Assembly (NCBI GenBank): GCA_018383195.1
Contig: JAGZOP010000013.1
Span: 1-57,396 of the forward strand
Source of the DNA: Clostridiaceae bacterium
GTDB lineage: Bacteria; Bacillota; Clostridia; Oscillospirales; Butyricicoccaceae
Length of the DNA: 57,396 nt
Direction: 5' to 3'
Below are positions 7,744 to 15,732 of the stretch, piece by piece (position 1 is the first letter of the stretch; every line of letters begins with the position of its first letter). The notes under the pieces were generated by a model. It did not search any database and was not told where the DNA came from. It was given only the letters and a program-made list of their open reading frames with translations. The translations under genes and the position numbers were made by a program.

Positions 7744-8080
7744 ATAACAGTACCTGCGAGAAATGCAGGAAAACGCGATGATGCCGGAGATTGCTGGTTT
7801 ACCAGGTAACTTCGGCGGAGTAGGTCCGACAATCGGGCGGTTGAGACAACTGCTTATCGTAAAACGCAATGTTCCTGCGTAAATTCGGGACTTCCGGCAC
7901 CTTGCCGGCAAGCCGATGGCACGAACCGCCTGCGTTCTTTTGACCGGATCCGTACACTACCAGTGTGACCGGTTATTTTCATGCCCTTACGCGATACGCG
8001 GGGAGGGGTTGCAGTATCTCTCCGTAACGAGTCGACACATTATTAAAATGTACGACATAGTACGAGGAGGAAATTCCACA
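7744..8080 (+). promoter_or_regulatory. Long structured leader of rpsJ
   Basis: About 335 nt without a credible gene. Hairpins that can be seen are CCTGC-GAGAAAT-GCAGG, ACGCA-ATGTTCC-TGCGT, CCGGCA-CCTT-GCCGG (about 7896-7910) and ACACT-ACC-AGTGT inside a larger ACCGG/CCGGT closure (about 7940-7975). The last 50 nt carry AGGAGG before rpsJ. S10-operon leaders are often autoregulatory (ribosomal protein L4 in gammaproteobacteria); whether this one is remains inference. Confidence 0.5.
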
Positions 8081-8392
8081 ATGGCAAACGCAGAAAAGAT
8101 CCGTATTCGCCTGAAGGCATACGACCATGAGCTGATCGACCAGTCCGCAGAGAAGATCGTAGAGACCGCTAAGCGCACCGGCGCAAAGGTTTCCGGCCCG
8201 ATCCCGCTGCCGACCGAGAAGGAGATCATCACCATCCTGCGCGCTGTACACAAGTACAAGGACAGCCGTGAGCAGTTCGAGCGCCGCACCCACAAGCGTC
8301 TGATCGACATCGTAAACCCGGGCCAGAAGACCGTTGAGTCCCTGATGACTCTGGATCTGCCGGCTGGCGTTGAGATCGAGATCAAGCTCTAA
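8081..8392 (+). CDS. rpsJ: 30S ribosomal protein S10
   Basis: 103 residues, the normal length. It contains the S10 signature around RIRLKAYDHELIDQSAEKI and the PLPTEKEIITILRAVHKYKDS loop. It is a small-subunit head protein, also known as NusE in antitermination complexes with NusB. The ATG has GAGGAGG 10 nt upstream. It is the first gene of the S10 operon and is separated from rplC by an unusually long 135-nt hairpin-bearing spacer. Confidence 0.97.
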   Translation: MANAEKIRIRLKAYDHELIDQSAEKIVETAKRTGAKVSGPIPLPTEKEIITILRAVHKYKDSREQFERRTHKRLIDIVNPGQKTVESLMTLDLPAGVEIEIKL

Positions 8393-8527
8393 TTTATCAT
8401 TATTTGAAACAAACCTGCTGAATTAACCCAATCAGCGGTTTGCACCTAGCCGCGATACGCGCGGCGGGGTCAAGTTGGCGGGAGTTCAGTGCCCGTCAAC
8501 CAATAACCTTTAAGGAGGAAAATAAAA
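8393..8527 (+). other. Hairpin-bearing spacer rpsJ-rplC
   Basis: 135 nt with no gene. CCGC-GATAC-GCGCGG near 8451 and a TTGGCGGG...CCCGTCAA pairing near 8475-8500 are visible. An AAGGAGG site lies close to the rplC start. It is one of several long structured spacers in this operon. Confidence 0.4.
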
Positions 8528-9226
8528 ATGCTGAACAAAGCTATCATCGGCAAGAAGGTCGGTATGACCCAGATCTTCGACGCTGACGGCAAGGTTATCC
8601 CGGTAACCGTTATCGAAGCTGGTCCGTGCGTGGTAACCCAGGTTAAGACCGCTGAGAAGGAAGGCTACAACGCTGTACAGCTCGGCTTCGCTGACGTCAA
8701 GGAAAAGAAGCTGAACAAGCCGGAGCTCGGCCATCTGAAGAAGGCTGGCGAGGCTGTTAAGAAGTACCTGAAGGAGTTCCGTTTCGACGATTGCTCCATG
8801 TTCCAGGCTGGCGACGAGATCAAGGCTGATATGTTCGTAGTTGGCGATTACGTTGACGTAACCGGTATCTCCAAGGGTAAGGGCTACGCTGGCGTTATCA
8901 AGCGCTTCAACGCAAGCCGCGGCCGCATGTCTCATGGTGGCGGCCCGATGCATCGTCATCAGGGTTCCATGGGCGCTTGCTCTGACCCGTCCAAGATCAT
9001 GAAGGGCAAGATGATGCCTGGTCATATGGGCAACGAGCAGGTTACCGTACAGAACCTCGACGTTGTAAAGGTTGACCCGGAACTGAACCTGATCGCTGTT
9101 TGCGGCGCCATCCCCGGCCCCAAGGGCGGCATCGTGTTCCTGAAGAACACCGTTAAGAAGAACAAGGTTTCTACCGGCGCTACCAGCGTTAGTAAGAACC
9201 CGCAGAAGGCTTCTGCGAGAAAGTAA
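8528..9226 (+). CDS. rplC: 50S ribosomal protein L3
   Basis: 232 residues, about 20 longer than typical bacterial L3. The difference is a lysine/serine-rich C-terminal tail after the conserved end (VFLKNTVKK). N-terminal IGKKVGMTQIFD and the central loop GRMSHGGGPMHRHQGSMG, which reaches the peptidyl transferase centre, are intact. It initiates 23S rRNA assembly. It has an AAGGAGG site, and rplD follows after 18 nt. Confidence 0.97.
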   Translation: MLNKAIIGKKVGMTQIFDADGKVIPVTVIEAGPCVVTQVKTAEKEGYNAVQLGFADVKEKKLNKPELGHLKKAGEAVKKYLKEFRFDDCSMFQAGDEIKADMFVVGDYVDVTGISKGKGYAGVIKRFNASRGRMSHGGGPMHRHQGSMGACSDPSKIMKGKMMPGHMGNEQVTVQNLDVVKVDPELNLIAVCGAIPGPKGGIVFLKNTVKKNKVSTGATSVSKNPQKASARK

Positions 9227-9244
9227 GGGGAGGAGGAAATACGA

Positions 9245-9868
9245 ATGCCTACAGTTAAGGTTTACAATATGGCTGGTCAGCAGACCGGCGAAATGGAGCT
9301 CAATGCTGCCGTATTCGGCATCGAGCCCAACGTATCCGCAATGCATGCGGTTGTTAAGAACCATCTGGCAAACAAGCGTCAGGGCACTCAGTCCACCCTG
9401 ACTCGCGCTGAGGTTCGTGGCGGCGGCATCAAGCCGTGGCGTCAGAAGGGCACCGGCCGTGCTCGTCAGGGTTCCATCCGTGCTCCGCAGTGGACCCACG
9501 GTGGTATTGCACTCGGCCCGAAGCCGCGCACCTACACCTACAGCCTGAACAAGAAGCTGCGCCGTCTGGCTCTGCTGTCTGCTCTGTCTGCAAAGGCTGC
9601 CGCTGGCGAAATCATCGTCATCGACGACCTGAACATGGGCGAGATCAAGACCAAGACCTTCGCAGGCTTCCTGAAGTCTGTTGAGGCTGAGGGCAAGAGC
9701 CTGGTCGTTACTCCCGAGTCCCGCGTGAACGTTGTAAAGTCTGCGGCAAACATCCCGGGCGTACGCACCACCATCGCGTCCACCCTGAACGTTTACGACA
9801 TCCTCAACGCTGACAAGTTCATCATCGACAAGGCAGCGGTTGCCAAGCTCGAGGAGGTATACGCATAA
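9245..9868 (+). CDS. rplD: 50S ribosomal protein L4
   Basis: 207 residues. The exit-tunnel loop with GGGIKPWRQKGTGRARQGSIRAP is present at about residues 59-81, and the C-terminal globular half is normal. L4 binds 23S domain I, and in some bacteria also the S10 leader. The GGAGG site is followed by ATG. The stop TAA overlaps the rplW start by one base, which suggests translational coupling. Confidence 0.97.
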   Translation: MPTVKVYNMAGQQTGEMELNAAVFGIEPNVSAMHAVVKNHLANKRQGTQSTLTRAEVRGGGIKPWRQKGTGRARQGSIRAPQWTHGGIALGPKPRTYTYSLNKKLRRLALLSALSAKAAAGEIIVIDDLNMGEIKTKTFAGFLKSVEAEGKSLVVTPESRVNVVKSAANIPGVRTTIASTLNVYDILNADKFIIDKAAVAKLEEVYA

Positions 9869-10161
9869 TGAAATTCGCACATGACGTAATCAGAAAGCCG
9901 ATCATCACCGAGCGTTCCATGGAAGGCATCGCTGATAACAAGTACGTTTTCGAAGTTGCTCCGAACGCGGGCAAGATCGAGATCAAGAAGGCTGTGGAAG
10001 AGATCTTCGGCGTAAAGGTCGCTAAGGTCAACACCATCAAGCTGCCGGGTAAGTGGAAGCGCATGGGCGTTTACCGCGGCAAGCGCCCGGACATCAAGAA
10101 GGCTGTCGTAACTCTGACCGCTGACTCTAAGAAGATCGAAATCTTCGAGAACATGATGTAA
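9868..10161 (+). CDS. rplW: 50S ribosomal protein L23
   Basis: 97 residues with the conserved DVIRKPIITERSM N-terminus and the KKAVEEIFGVKVAKVN core. L23 lies at the tunnel exit and is the docking site for trigger factor and SRP. It overlaps the rplD stop by one base (TAATG). A 156-nt spacer follows before rplB. Confidence 0.97.
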   Translation: MKFAHDVIRKPIITERSMEGIADNKYVFEVAPNAGKIEIKKAVEEIFGVKVAKVNTIKLPGKWKRMGVYRGKRPDIKKAVVTLTADSKKIEIFENMM

Positions 10162-10317
10162 CCCGGATAACCCTTTAAAAAGGGTTCCCGGGACCCTCCC
10201 AAACCAATGCCGCCTGCCGGCGGGGTGCAGGAGGGGAACATCACAATCGCGGCAGCAGGCCGCACGTATGGGGAAGCCACCCCGATAAGAAACAGTTAAC
10301 AAGGAGTTGAAAACACA
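10162..10317 (+). other. Hairpin-bearing spacer rplW-rplB
   Basis: 156 nt. AACCCTTT-AAAA-AGGGTT (about 10169-10187) and GCCGCCTGCCGGCGG near 10210 are visible stems. An AAGGAG site precedes rplB. There is no T-run after the stems, so not a simple terminator. Confidence 0.4.
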
Positions 10318-11151
10318 ATGGCGATCAAGACTTTCAACCCGACGACTCCGTCCCGCCGCAACATGACGACCCTGTCTAACGCGGGCCTGTCCAAGGTGAA
10401 GCCCGAGAAGAGCCTTCTCGAGAAGCTGAAGAAGACCGCTGGCCGTAACAGCTATGGCCGCATCACCGTACGCCACCATGGCGGCGGTAACAAGCAGAAG
10501 TACCGTATCATTGATTTCAAGCGTCAGAAGCTGGATATGCCGGCAACTGTTCTGACCCTGGAGTATGACCCGAACCGCTCCGCTAACATCGCGCTCGTAC
10601 AGTACGAGGACGGTGTCAAGGCGTACATCCTCGCTCCCGAGGGTCTGCACATTGGCGACAAGGTTGTCTCCTCTGCCAACGCGGATATCAAGCCCGGCAA
10701 CTGCCTGCCGGTAGCCAACATCCCGGTTGGTACCATGATCCACAACATCGAGCTGTACCCGGGCAAGGGCGCACAGCTGGTTCGCTCGGCTGGCGTTGCT
10801 GCACAGCTGATGGCGAAGGAGAACGGCAAGGCGATGGTTCGTCTGCCCTCCGGCGAGCTGCGTTACGTTCGTCTCGAGTGCAAGGCGACCATCGGTGAGG
10901 TTGGTAACTCCGACCACTCCAACGTACAGCTGGGTAAGGCTGGCCGTACCCGTCACATGGGCATCCGCCCGACCGTCCGCGGTTCTGTTATGAACCCGTG
11001 CGATCACCCGCATGGTGGTGGTGAGGGCAAGAGCCCGATCGGCCGTCCGTCTCCGGTTACCCCGTGGGGCAAGCCGGCAATGGGCTACAAGACTCGCAAG
11101 AAGAACAACCGCACCGACAAGCAGATCGTGCGTCGTCGTAACGGCAAGTAA
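10318..11151 (+). CDS. rplB: 50S ribosomal protein L2
   Basis: 277 residues, full length. It has the N-terminal KTFNPTTPSRRNMT, the central GRNSYGRITVRHHGGGNKQKY region and the C-terminal GRPSPVTPWGKPAMG, with the conserved HPHGGGEG histidine loop near the peptidyl transferase centre. The start has an AAGGAG site. rpsS follows after 18 nt. Confidence 0.98.
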   Translation: MAIKTFNPTTPSRRNMTTLSNAGLSKVKPEKSLLEKLKKTAGRNSYGRITVRHHGGGNKQKYRIIDFKRQKLDMPATVLTLEYDPNRSANIALVQYEDGVKAYILAPEGLHIGDKVVSSANADIKPGNCLPVANIPVGTMIHNIELYPGKGAQLVRSAGVAAQLMAKENGKAMVRLPSGELRYVRLECKATIGEVGNSDHSNVQLGKAGRTRHMGIRPTVRGSVMNPCDHPHGGGEGKSPIGRPSPVTPWGKPAMGYKTRKKNNRTDKQIVRRRNGK

Positions 11152-11169
11152 GGAAAGGAGAACAGAAAT

Positions 11170-11451
11170 ATGGGCAGAAGTGTTAAGAAGGGCCCTTTTG
11201 TGGCTCCTGAGCTTTACAAAAGAGTCGTTGCTATGAATGAGGCTGGCGAGAAGAAGGTTCTCAAGACCTGGTCTCGTGCATCCACCATTTTCCCGGAGTT
11301 CGTCGGCCACACCATCGCGGTTCATGACGGCCGCAAGCACGTTCCGGTATATGTTACCGAGGACATGGTAGGTCATAAGCTGGGCGAGTTCGCGCCGACC
11401 CGTACCTATAAGGGCCACGCGGGCAGCAAGACCTCCAACAATGGTAAGTAA
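11170..11451 (+). CDS. rpsS: 30S ribosomal protein S19
   Basis: 93 residues beginning GRSVKKGPFV with the conserved core SRASTIFPEFVGHTIAVHDG and the GHKLGEFAPTRTYKGH C-terminus. It is a head protein that contacts S13 and tRNA. AAGGAG precedes the ATG. Normal length, no oddities. Confidence 0.98.
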   Translation: MGRSVKKGPFVAPELYKRVVAMNEAGEKKVLKTWSRASTIFPEFVGHTIAVHDGRKHVPVYVTEDMVGHKLGEFAPTRTYKGHAGSKTSNNGK

Positions 11452-11465
11452 GGGAGGACGAACAA

Positions 11466-11801
11466 ATGGAAGCAAGAGCAATTGTTAGAAACGTTCGCAT
11501 GACCCCCCGTAAGATGAAGCTCATCTGCGACCTGATCCGCGGCAAGGACGCGGGCACCGCAATGGCGATCATCATGAACACCCCGAAGGCTGCCTCCGAG
11601 GTTATGGCAAAGCTGCTCAAGAGCGCAGTTGCCAACGCGGAGAACAACCACCACATGAACACCGACAAGCTGTATGTTAAGGAAGTTCATGTTGCACCGG
11701 GTCCGATCATGAAGCGCATCATGCCGCGTGCACAGGGTCGTGCATTCCGTATCCTGAAGAGAACCTCTCATGTAACTCTGGTTCTCGCAGAGAAAGAATA
11801 A
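11466..11801 (+). CDS. rplV: 50S ribosomal protein L22
   Basis: 111 residues with NVRMTPRKMKLICDLIRGKD at the N-terminus and the beta-hairpin PRAQGRAFRILKRTSH that lines the exit tunnel (macrolide-related region). The site is GGAGG, with 14-nt spacers on both sides. Confidence 0.98.
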   Translation: MEARAIVRNVRMTPRKMKLICDLIRGKDAGTAMAIIMNTPKAASEVMAKLLKSAVANAENNHHMNTDKLYVKEVHVAPGPIMKRIMPRAQGRAFRILKRTSHVTLVLAEKE

Positions 11802-11815
11802 GGGGAGGTTAAACA

Positions 11816-12592
11816 ATGGGCCAGAAAGTTAATCCGAACGGTCTCCGTGTCGGCGTAATCAAGAATTGGGATTCCCGTTGGTTCGCAAAGGACAATGTCT
11901 TTGGCGATCTCCTCGTGGAAGACTACAACATCCGTAAGTACCTGAAGAACCTGCTGAAGGATGCAGGTGTTCCGGCAATCGAGATCGAGCGTACTACCAA
12001 GGAAGTTAAGATCCTGATCCAGTGTGCTCGTCCGGGCTTTGTCATCGGTCCTGGCGGCGAGAAGATTGAGAAGCTGCAGGCTGACGTTGCCAAGATGATC
12101 GGCAAGCCGGTTAAGATCTCCATCATCGAGATCAAGAATCCGGACACCAATGCAACCCTGGTTGCAGAGAACATCGCAGCGCAGCTCGAGAAGCGTATCT
12201 CTTTCCGCCGCGCGATGAAGCAGTCCATGGGTCGTGCAATGCGCATGGGCGCCAAGGGCATCAAGGTAAACTGTGGCGGTCGTCTGGGCGGTGCGGAAAT
12301 CGCGCGCTCTGAGCACTACCACGAGGGTACCATTCCGCTGCAGACCCTGCGTGCGGACATCGACTACGGTTTTGCTGAGGCGGACACCACCTACGGTAAG
12401 ATCGGCGTCAAGGTTTGGATCTACAAGGGCGAGGTTCTGACCGGTGGCCCGCGTCTCGGCCGTTCGATTGAGGCTCCGAAGCCGGCATTCGAGCGTCGTG
12501 ACCGCCGTGACCGCCGCGATGGTGACCGTCGCCGCAGAAATAACGACCGCGGCGAGCGCCGCGCACCCCGCCAGGAAGGAGGCAACCGCTAA
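11816..12592 (+). CDS. rpsC: 30S ribosomal protein S3 with a long Arg/Asp-rich tail
   Basis: 258 residues. The KH domain (about 40-110, GFVIGPGGEKIEKLQ) and the C-terminal S3 domain to about residue 212 are standard. Beyond them a roughly 45-residue low-complexity tail of alternating Arg and Asp (RRDRRDRRDGDRRRRNN and onwards) extends the protein. S3 forms part of the mRNA entry tunnel and has helicase activity with S4 and S5. Its stop overlaps the rplP start by one base. The site is GGGGAGG. Confidence 0.97.
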   Translation: MGQKVNPNGLRVGVIKNWDSRWFAKDNVFGDLLVEDYNIRKYLKNLLKDAGVPAIEIERTTKEVKILIQCARPGFVIGPGGEKIEKLQADVAKMIGKPVKISIIEIKNPDTNATLVAENIAAQLEKRISFRRAMKQSMGRAMRMGAKGIKVNCGGRLGGAEIARSEHYHEGTIPLQTLRADIDYGFAEADTTYGKIGVKVWIYKGEVLTGGPRLGRSIEAPKPAFERRDRRDRRDGDRRRRNNDRGERRAPRQEGGNR

Positions 12593-13020
12593 TGCTGCTC
12601 CCTAAGAGAGTTAAATACCGTCGCGTGCATCGTGGCCGCCTGAAGGGCAAGGCTATGCGCGGTAACTTCGTATCCAACGGTGAGTTTGGCCTGCAGGCCA
12701 CCGAGCCGTGCTGGATCACCTCGAACCAGATCGAGGCAGCTCGTATTGCAATGACCCGTTACACCAAGCGTGGCGGTAAGGTCTGGATCAAGATTTTCCC
12801 TGACAAGCCGGTAACTGAGAAGCCTGCTGAGACCCGAATGGGTTCCGGTAAGGGCTCTCCGGAGTACTGGGTTGCAGTTGTTAAGCCGGGCCGCGTTCTG
12901 TTTGAGATCGCAGGCGTATCCGAGGAAATTGCACGTGAGGCACTGCGTCTGGCAAGCCACAAGCTGCCCTGCAAGACCAAGTTTGTTGCCCGTGAGAGCA
13001 AGAATGGTGGTGAAGAATGA
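12592..13020 (+). CDS. rplP: 50S ribosomal protein L16
   Basis: 142 residues beginning MLLPKRVKYRRVHRGR with the conserved KGGKVWIKIFPDKPVT-like centre (RGGKVWIKIFPDKP) and RMGSGKGSPEYWVA. L16 contacts the A-site region. It starts on the last base of the rpsC stop codon, with AAGGAGG inside the rpsC end, and overlaps rpmC by 4 nt. Confidence 0.98.
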   Translation: MLLPKRVKYRRVHRGRLKGKAMRGNFVSNGEFGLQATEPCWITSNQIEAARIAMTRYTKRGGKVWIKIFPDKPVTEKPAETRMGSGKGSPEYWVAVVKPGRVLFEIAGVSEEIAREALRLASHKLPCKTKFVARESKNGGEE

Positions 13021-13217
13021 TGAAGGCAAAAGAGATTAGATCTATGACCGCAGCTGAGCTTGAGACCAAGCTTGCTGAGCTGAAGAAGGACCTCTTCAAC
13101 CTTCGTCTGCAGCACGCTACCAACCAGCTTGACAACGTCAACAAGATTACTGAAGTGAAGCGCGACATTGCGCGTGTCAACACCGTTCTCCGCGAGCTTC
13201 AGCTTGCGGCAAAGTAA
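13017..13217 (+). CDS. rpmC: 50S ribosomal protein L29
   Basis: 66 residues from the first of two adjacent ATGs (13017); the second at 13020 would give 65. Conserved AAELETKLAELKKDLFNLRLQ and a short basic C-terminus. L29 lies next to L23 at the tunnel exit. It overlaps the rplP stop (ATGATGA), so translation is probably coupled. Confidence 0.96.
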   Translation: MMKAKEIRSMTAAELETKLAELKKDLFNLRLQHATNQLDNVNKITEVKRDIARVNTVLRELQLAAK

Positions 13218-13231
13218 GGAGGTAAGCGAAG

Positions 13232-13489
13232 TTGAGCGAGAGAGCGTTACGTAAGACCCGCGTGGGCAAGGTCGTATCCGACAAGATGGATAAGACCATC
13301 GTAGTAGCGATTGAGGATAGCGTACAGCATCCTCTGTACAAGAAAGTTATGAAGCGCACCTATAAGCTGAAGGCACACGATGAAAACAACGAGTGCAAGA
13401 TCGGCGACAAGGTAAAGGTAATGGAGACCCGCCCGCTGTCCAAGGACAAGCGCTGGAGACTGGTCGAAGTTATCGAGAAGGCGAAGTAA
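13232..13489 (+). CDS. rpsQ: 30S ribosomal protein S17
   Basis: 85 residues: RALRKTRVGKVVSDKMDKT at the N-terminus and KVMETRPLSKDKRWRLV near the end, typical of S17. The start codon is TTG at 13232, supported by AAGGAGG 9-10 nt upstream and the fit to the family N-terminus. It binds 16S helix 11 early in assembly. Confidence 0.96.
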   Translation: MSERALRKTRVGKVVSDKMDKTIVVAIEDSVQHPLYKKVMKRTYKLKAHDENNECKIGDKVKVMETRPLSKDKRWRLVEVIEKAK

Positions 13490-13501
13490 GGAGGGGAACA
13501 C

Positions 13502-13870
13502 ATGATTCAGCAGGAAACTTTTCTGCGCGCAGCTGACAACAGCGGCGCAAAGGAACTGAAGTGCATCCGTGTTCTCGGCGGCTCCACCCGTAGATATGGC
13601 AACATCGGCGACGTCATCGTTTGCTCGGTGCGCAAGTGCACCCCGGGCGGCGGCGTCAAGAAGGGCGACGTTGTCAAGGCTGTTATCGTTCGTTCGGTAA
13701 AGGGCCTGCGTCGTGCGGATGGCAGCTACATCCGTTTCGATGAGAACGCGGCTGTTATCATCAAGGAAGACAAGAACCCGCGCGGCACCCGTATCTTTGG
13801 GCCTGTTGCGCGTGAGCTGCGCGACAAGGATTACATGAAGATCCTGTCCCTGGCTCCCGAAGTACTGTAA
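13502..13870 (+). CDS. rplN: 50S ribosomal protein L14
   Basis: 122 residues, the canonical length. It has MIQQETFLRAADNSGAKEL, the GDVIVCSVRKCTPGG centre and the RIFGPVARELRDKDYMKI end. L14 forms intersubunit bridges and is the binding site of RsfS. AAGGAGG precedes the start. Confidence 0.98.
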   Translation: MIQQETFLRAADNSGAKELKCIRVLGGSTRRYGNIGDVIVCSVRKCTPGGGVKKGDVVKAVIVRSVKGLRRADGSYIRFDENAAVIIKEDKNPRGTRIFGPVARELRDKDYMKILSLAPEVL

Positions 13871-13885
13871 GGAGGTCGCCGTATA

Positions 13886-14203
13886 ATGAATAATCTGCAT
13901 GTAAAAACGGGCGACACCGCGATTGTCCTGTCCGGTAAGGAAAAGGGCAAGAAGGGCAAGGTTCTGTCCGTAAACCCGAAGAAGGGTATGGTAGTAATTG
14001 AGGGCGTAAATATGGTAACCTGCCATACCAAGCCCCGCCGTCAGGGTGAGACCGGCGGCATCGTAAAGCGCGAGGGCGCTCTGCGTGCGTGCAAGGTCAT
14101 GAAGGTTTGCCCGAAGTGCGACAAGCCGACCCGTCCGGCACACAAGATTCTGGAAAATGGCGCCAAGGTTGCTATTTGCAAGCACTGCGGCGCAGAGATT
14201 TGA
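13886..14203 (+). CDS. rplX: 50S ribosomal protein L24
   Basis: 105 residues with a KOW motif (KTGDTAIVLSGKEKGKKGKV), the conserved EGVNMVTCHTKP region and a C-terminal Cys pair area (CPKCDKPTRPAHK, CKHCG). The latter suggests a zinc-binding variant. L24 is an assembly initiator for 23S rRNA. The site is AAGGAGG. Confidence 0.97.
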   Translation: MNNLHVKTGDTAIVLSGKEKGKKGKVLSVNPKKGMVVIEGVNMVTCHTKPRRQGETGGIVKREGALRACKVMKVCPKCDKPTRPAHKILENGAKVAICKHCGAEI

Positions 14204-14225
14204 TAGAGGAGGTTGAACTGAAGCT

Positions 14226-14768
14226 ATGCCTAGATTAAAGGATAAGTATGAAGCGGAAGCTCGTCCTGCTCTGATGAAGAAGTTCGAGTACAAGAGCCCG
14301 ATGCAGATCCCGAAGCTGGACAAGATTGTTGTCAACGTTGGCTGCGGTAAGGAAGCAAACGGCAACTCCAAGGTGATCGAGGCTGTTGTACGCGACCTGA
14401 CTGCAATCACCGGTCAGAAGCCGGTTGTTACGCTGGCAAAGAAGTCGGTTGCAAACTTTAAGCTGCGTGAGGGCATGCCGGTAGGCGTGAAGGTTACCCT
14501 GCGTTCCGATCGCATGTGGGAGTTCCTCGACCGTCTGTTCAACGTAGCGCTGCCGCGTGTTCGCGACTTCCGCGGCATTTCGGCAAACTCTTTCGACGGC
14601 CGCGGCAACTACGCGTTCGGTCTGAAGGAGCAGCTGATTTTCCCTGAGATTTCCTACGAGCAGATCGACAAGATCCGCGGCATGGACATCATCATCTGCA
14701 CCACTGCGAACACCGACGAAGAAGCACGTGAGCTGCTCACCATCATGGGCGCTCCGTTCGCGAAGTAA
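14226..14768 (+). CDS. rplE: 50S ribosomal protein L5
   Basis: 180 residues with MPRLKDKYEAEARPAL, the P-site/5S RNA contact region (VNVGCGKEANGNSK) and the C-terminal GMDIIICTTANTDEEARELL. Part of the 5S RNP with L18. GAGGAGG stands 12-13 nt before the ATG. Confidence 0.97.
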   Translation: MPRLKDKYEAEARPALMKKFEYKSPMQIPKLDKIVVNVGCGKEANGNSKVIEAVVRDLTAITGQKPVVTLAKKSVANFKLREGMPVGVKVTLRSDRMWEFLDRLFNVALPRVRDFRGISANSFDGRGNYAFGLKEQLIFPEISYEQIDKIRGMDIIICTTANTDEEARELLTIMGAPFAK

Positions 14769-14785
14769 GAAGGAGGAGAATTCAC

Positions 14786-14971
14786 ATGGCTAAGAAGGCA
14801 ATGGTACTCAAGCAGCAGAAGACTCCGAAGTTCTCTACTCGTCAGTACAACCGCTGCAAGATCTGCGGCCGTCCGCACGCTTACCTGCGTGATTTCGGCA
14901 TCTGCCGTATCTGCTTCCGTGAGCTGGCTTACAAGGGTCAGATCCCGGGCGTGCGCAAGGCTTCCTGGTAA
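14786..14971 (+). CDS. rpsZ: 30S ribosomal protein S14, zinc-binding type
   Basis: 61 residues with two CxxC pairs (CKICGRPH and CRICFREL) forming the zinc site of the short S14 form. AAGGAGGAG precedes the start. This is the last gene of the first half of the ribosomal cluster; a terminator follows 10 nt after the stop. In most relatives rpsH follows directly, so the break here is unusual. Confidence 0.97.
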   Translation: MAKKAMVLKQQKTPKFSTRQYNRCKICGRPHAYLRDFGICRICFRELAYKGQIPGVRKASW

Positions 14972-14981
14972 AACAGGTTTC

Positions 14982-15009
14982 AAAAGGAGCACTTCGGTGC
15001 TCCTTTTTT
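14982..15009 (+). terminator. Strong terminator after rpsZ
   Basis: AAAAGGAGCAC-TTCG-GTGCTCCTTTTTT, a UUCG-type tetraloop hairpin with a T6 tract. It ends the S10/early spc transcript upstream of the inserted repeat. Confidence 0.95.
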
Positions 15010-15070
15010 GCGTCTTGATTGGGATGGACGCGGACGGTTTACGGTTGACTGCCGTTTGCTTTGCTGTGTA

Positions 15071-15621
15071 AAAAGAAGGAGAGGAACCTAGGTTCCTCTC
15101 CTTCTTTTTGAATCATCCTTTCCTCCTCGGCGCAGGCTCACGCTTTTTTCTCCGAAAAAAGCTACCCCGCCATCTAGCAGCTGCAAAGTTACGTGTGAAA
15201 AGATTTTCTGTTTGAGGCAAATGCGTCCCTGTGACGCCCGTGCGAGCCGCTATGGAAAGGGTAGCAGCCGTTAAAAACAAGCCGGGGCTTGTTTTTAGGC
15301 GTAGCCCGCCGGTTAGGCGGTTCAACATCTTCGTGCTGCTAGTCGCTGGTATGCACCAACCCACAGCGCGCCCCAGCGACTAGCGGCACAAAGCTGCACA
15401 CACAAATCGGCTTGCACCTATACGCGGCACGCACCCTCAAAATAGCGGTTCGCGTCCGCGTCTGCGCGCGGCATTCAACCAAAACGGAAAAACTAGTTGC
15501 GCGTAACACCATGCCCTCTGGATGGCGGGGTAGCATTTTTCGTCGGAAAATGCGTGAGCCTATGCCAGAGGGATGAGAGGATTTCAAAAGGAGAGAAGGG
15601 AAACTTCCCTTCTCTCTTTTT
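15071..15621 (+). repeat. Dispersed structured intergenic element, copy B (complete)
   Basis: It opens with a perfect 38-nt palindrome (15071-15108, centre CCTAGG) and closes with a near-palindrome (15586-15620). Inside each end is a short hairpin: GCTTTTTT/AAAAAAGC at 15142-15162 and GCATTTT/AAAATGC at 15533-15553. Each is flanked by the same GCTACCCCGCCAT sequence in inverted orientation. The arms match as imperfect inverted repeats for roughly 170 bp. The centre has CTAGTCGCTGG...CCAGCGACTAG. The module of 149-196 recurs at 15273-15320. No protein gene is credible. Confidence 0.85.
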
Positions 15622-15702
15622 GGCACACCACAGAAAACGGTGAGTAATACGCAAACGCCTTTCGGAGAACTAGAAAAAATCTGAGAAAAAATAAAAAACC
15701 TC

Positions 15703-15732
15703 TTGCGCGATATGCACCGATGGGTGTATACT
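15703..15732 (+). promoter_or_regulatory. Promoter P1 upstream of rpsH
   Basis: TTGCGC at 15703-15708, 18 nt, TATACT at 15727-15732. Confidence 0.6.

Noticed and set aside
8510..9880. Long open frame antisense to rplC-rplD (about 456 codons)
   Set aside because: It mirrors the biased codon use of highly expressed ribosomal genes (few stop codons on the other strand). It has no start with a ribosome binding site, and the encoded sequence is low-complexity.
9793..11481. Long open frame antisense to rplW-rplB-rpsS
   Set aside because: It is a codon-bias shadow spanning several genes, with no start or ribosome binding signal of its own.
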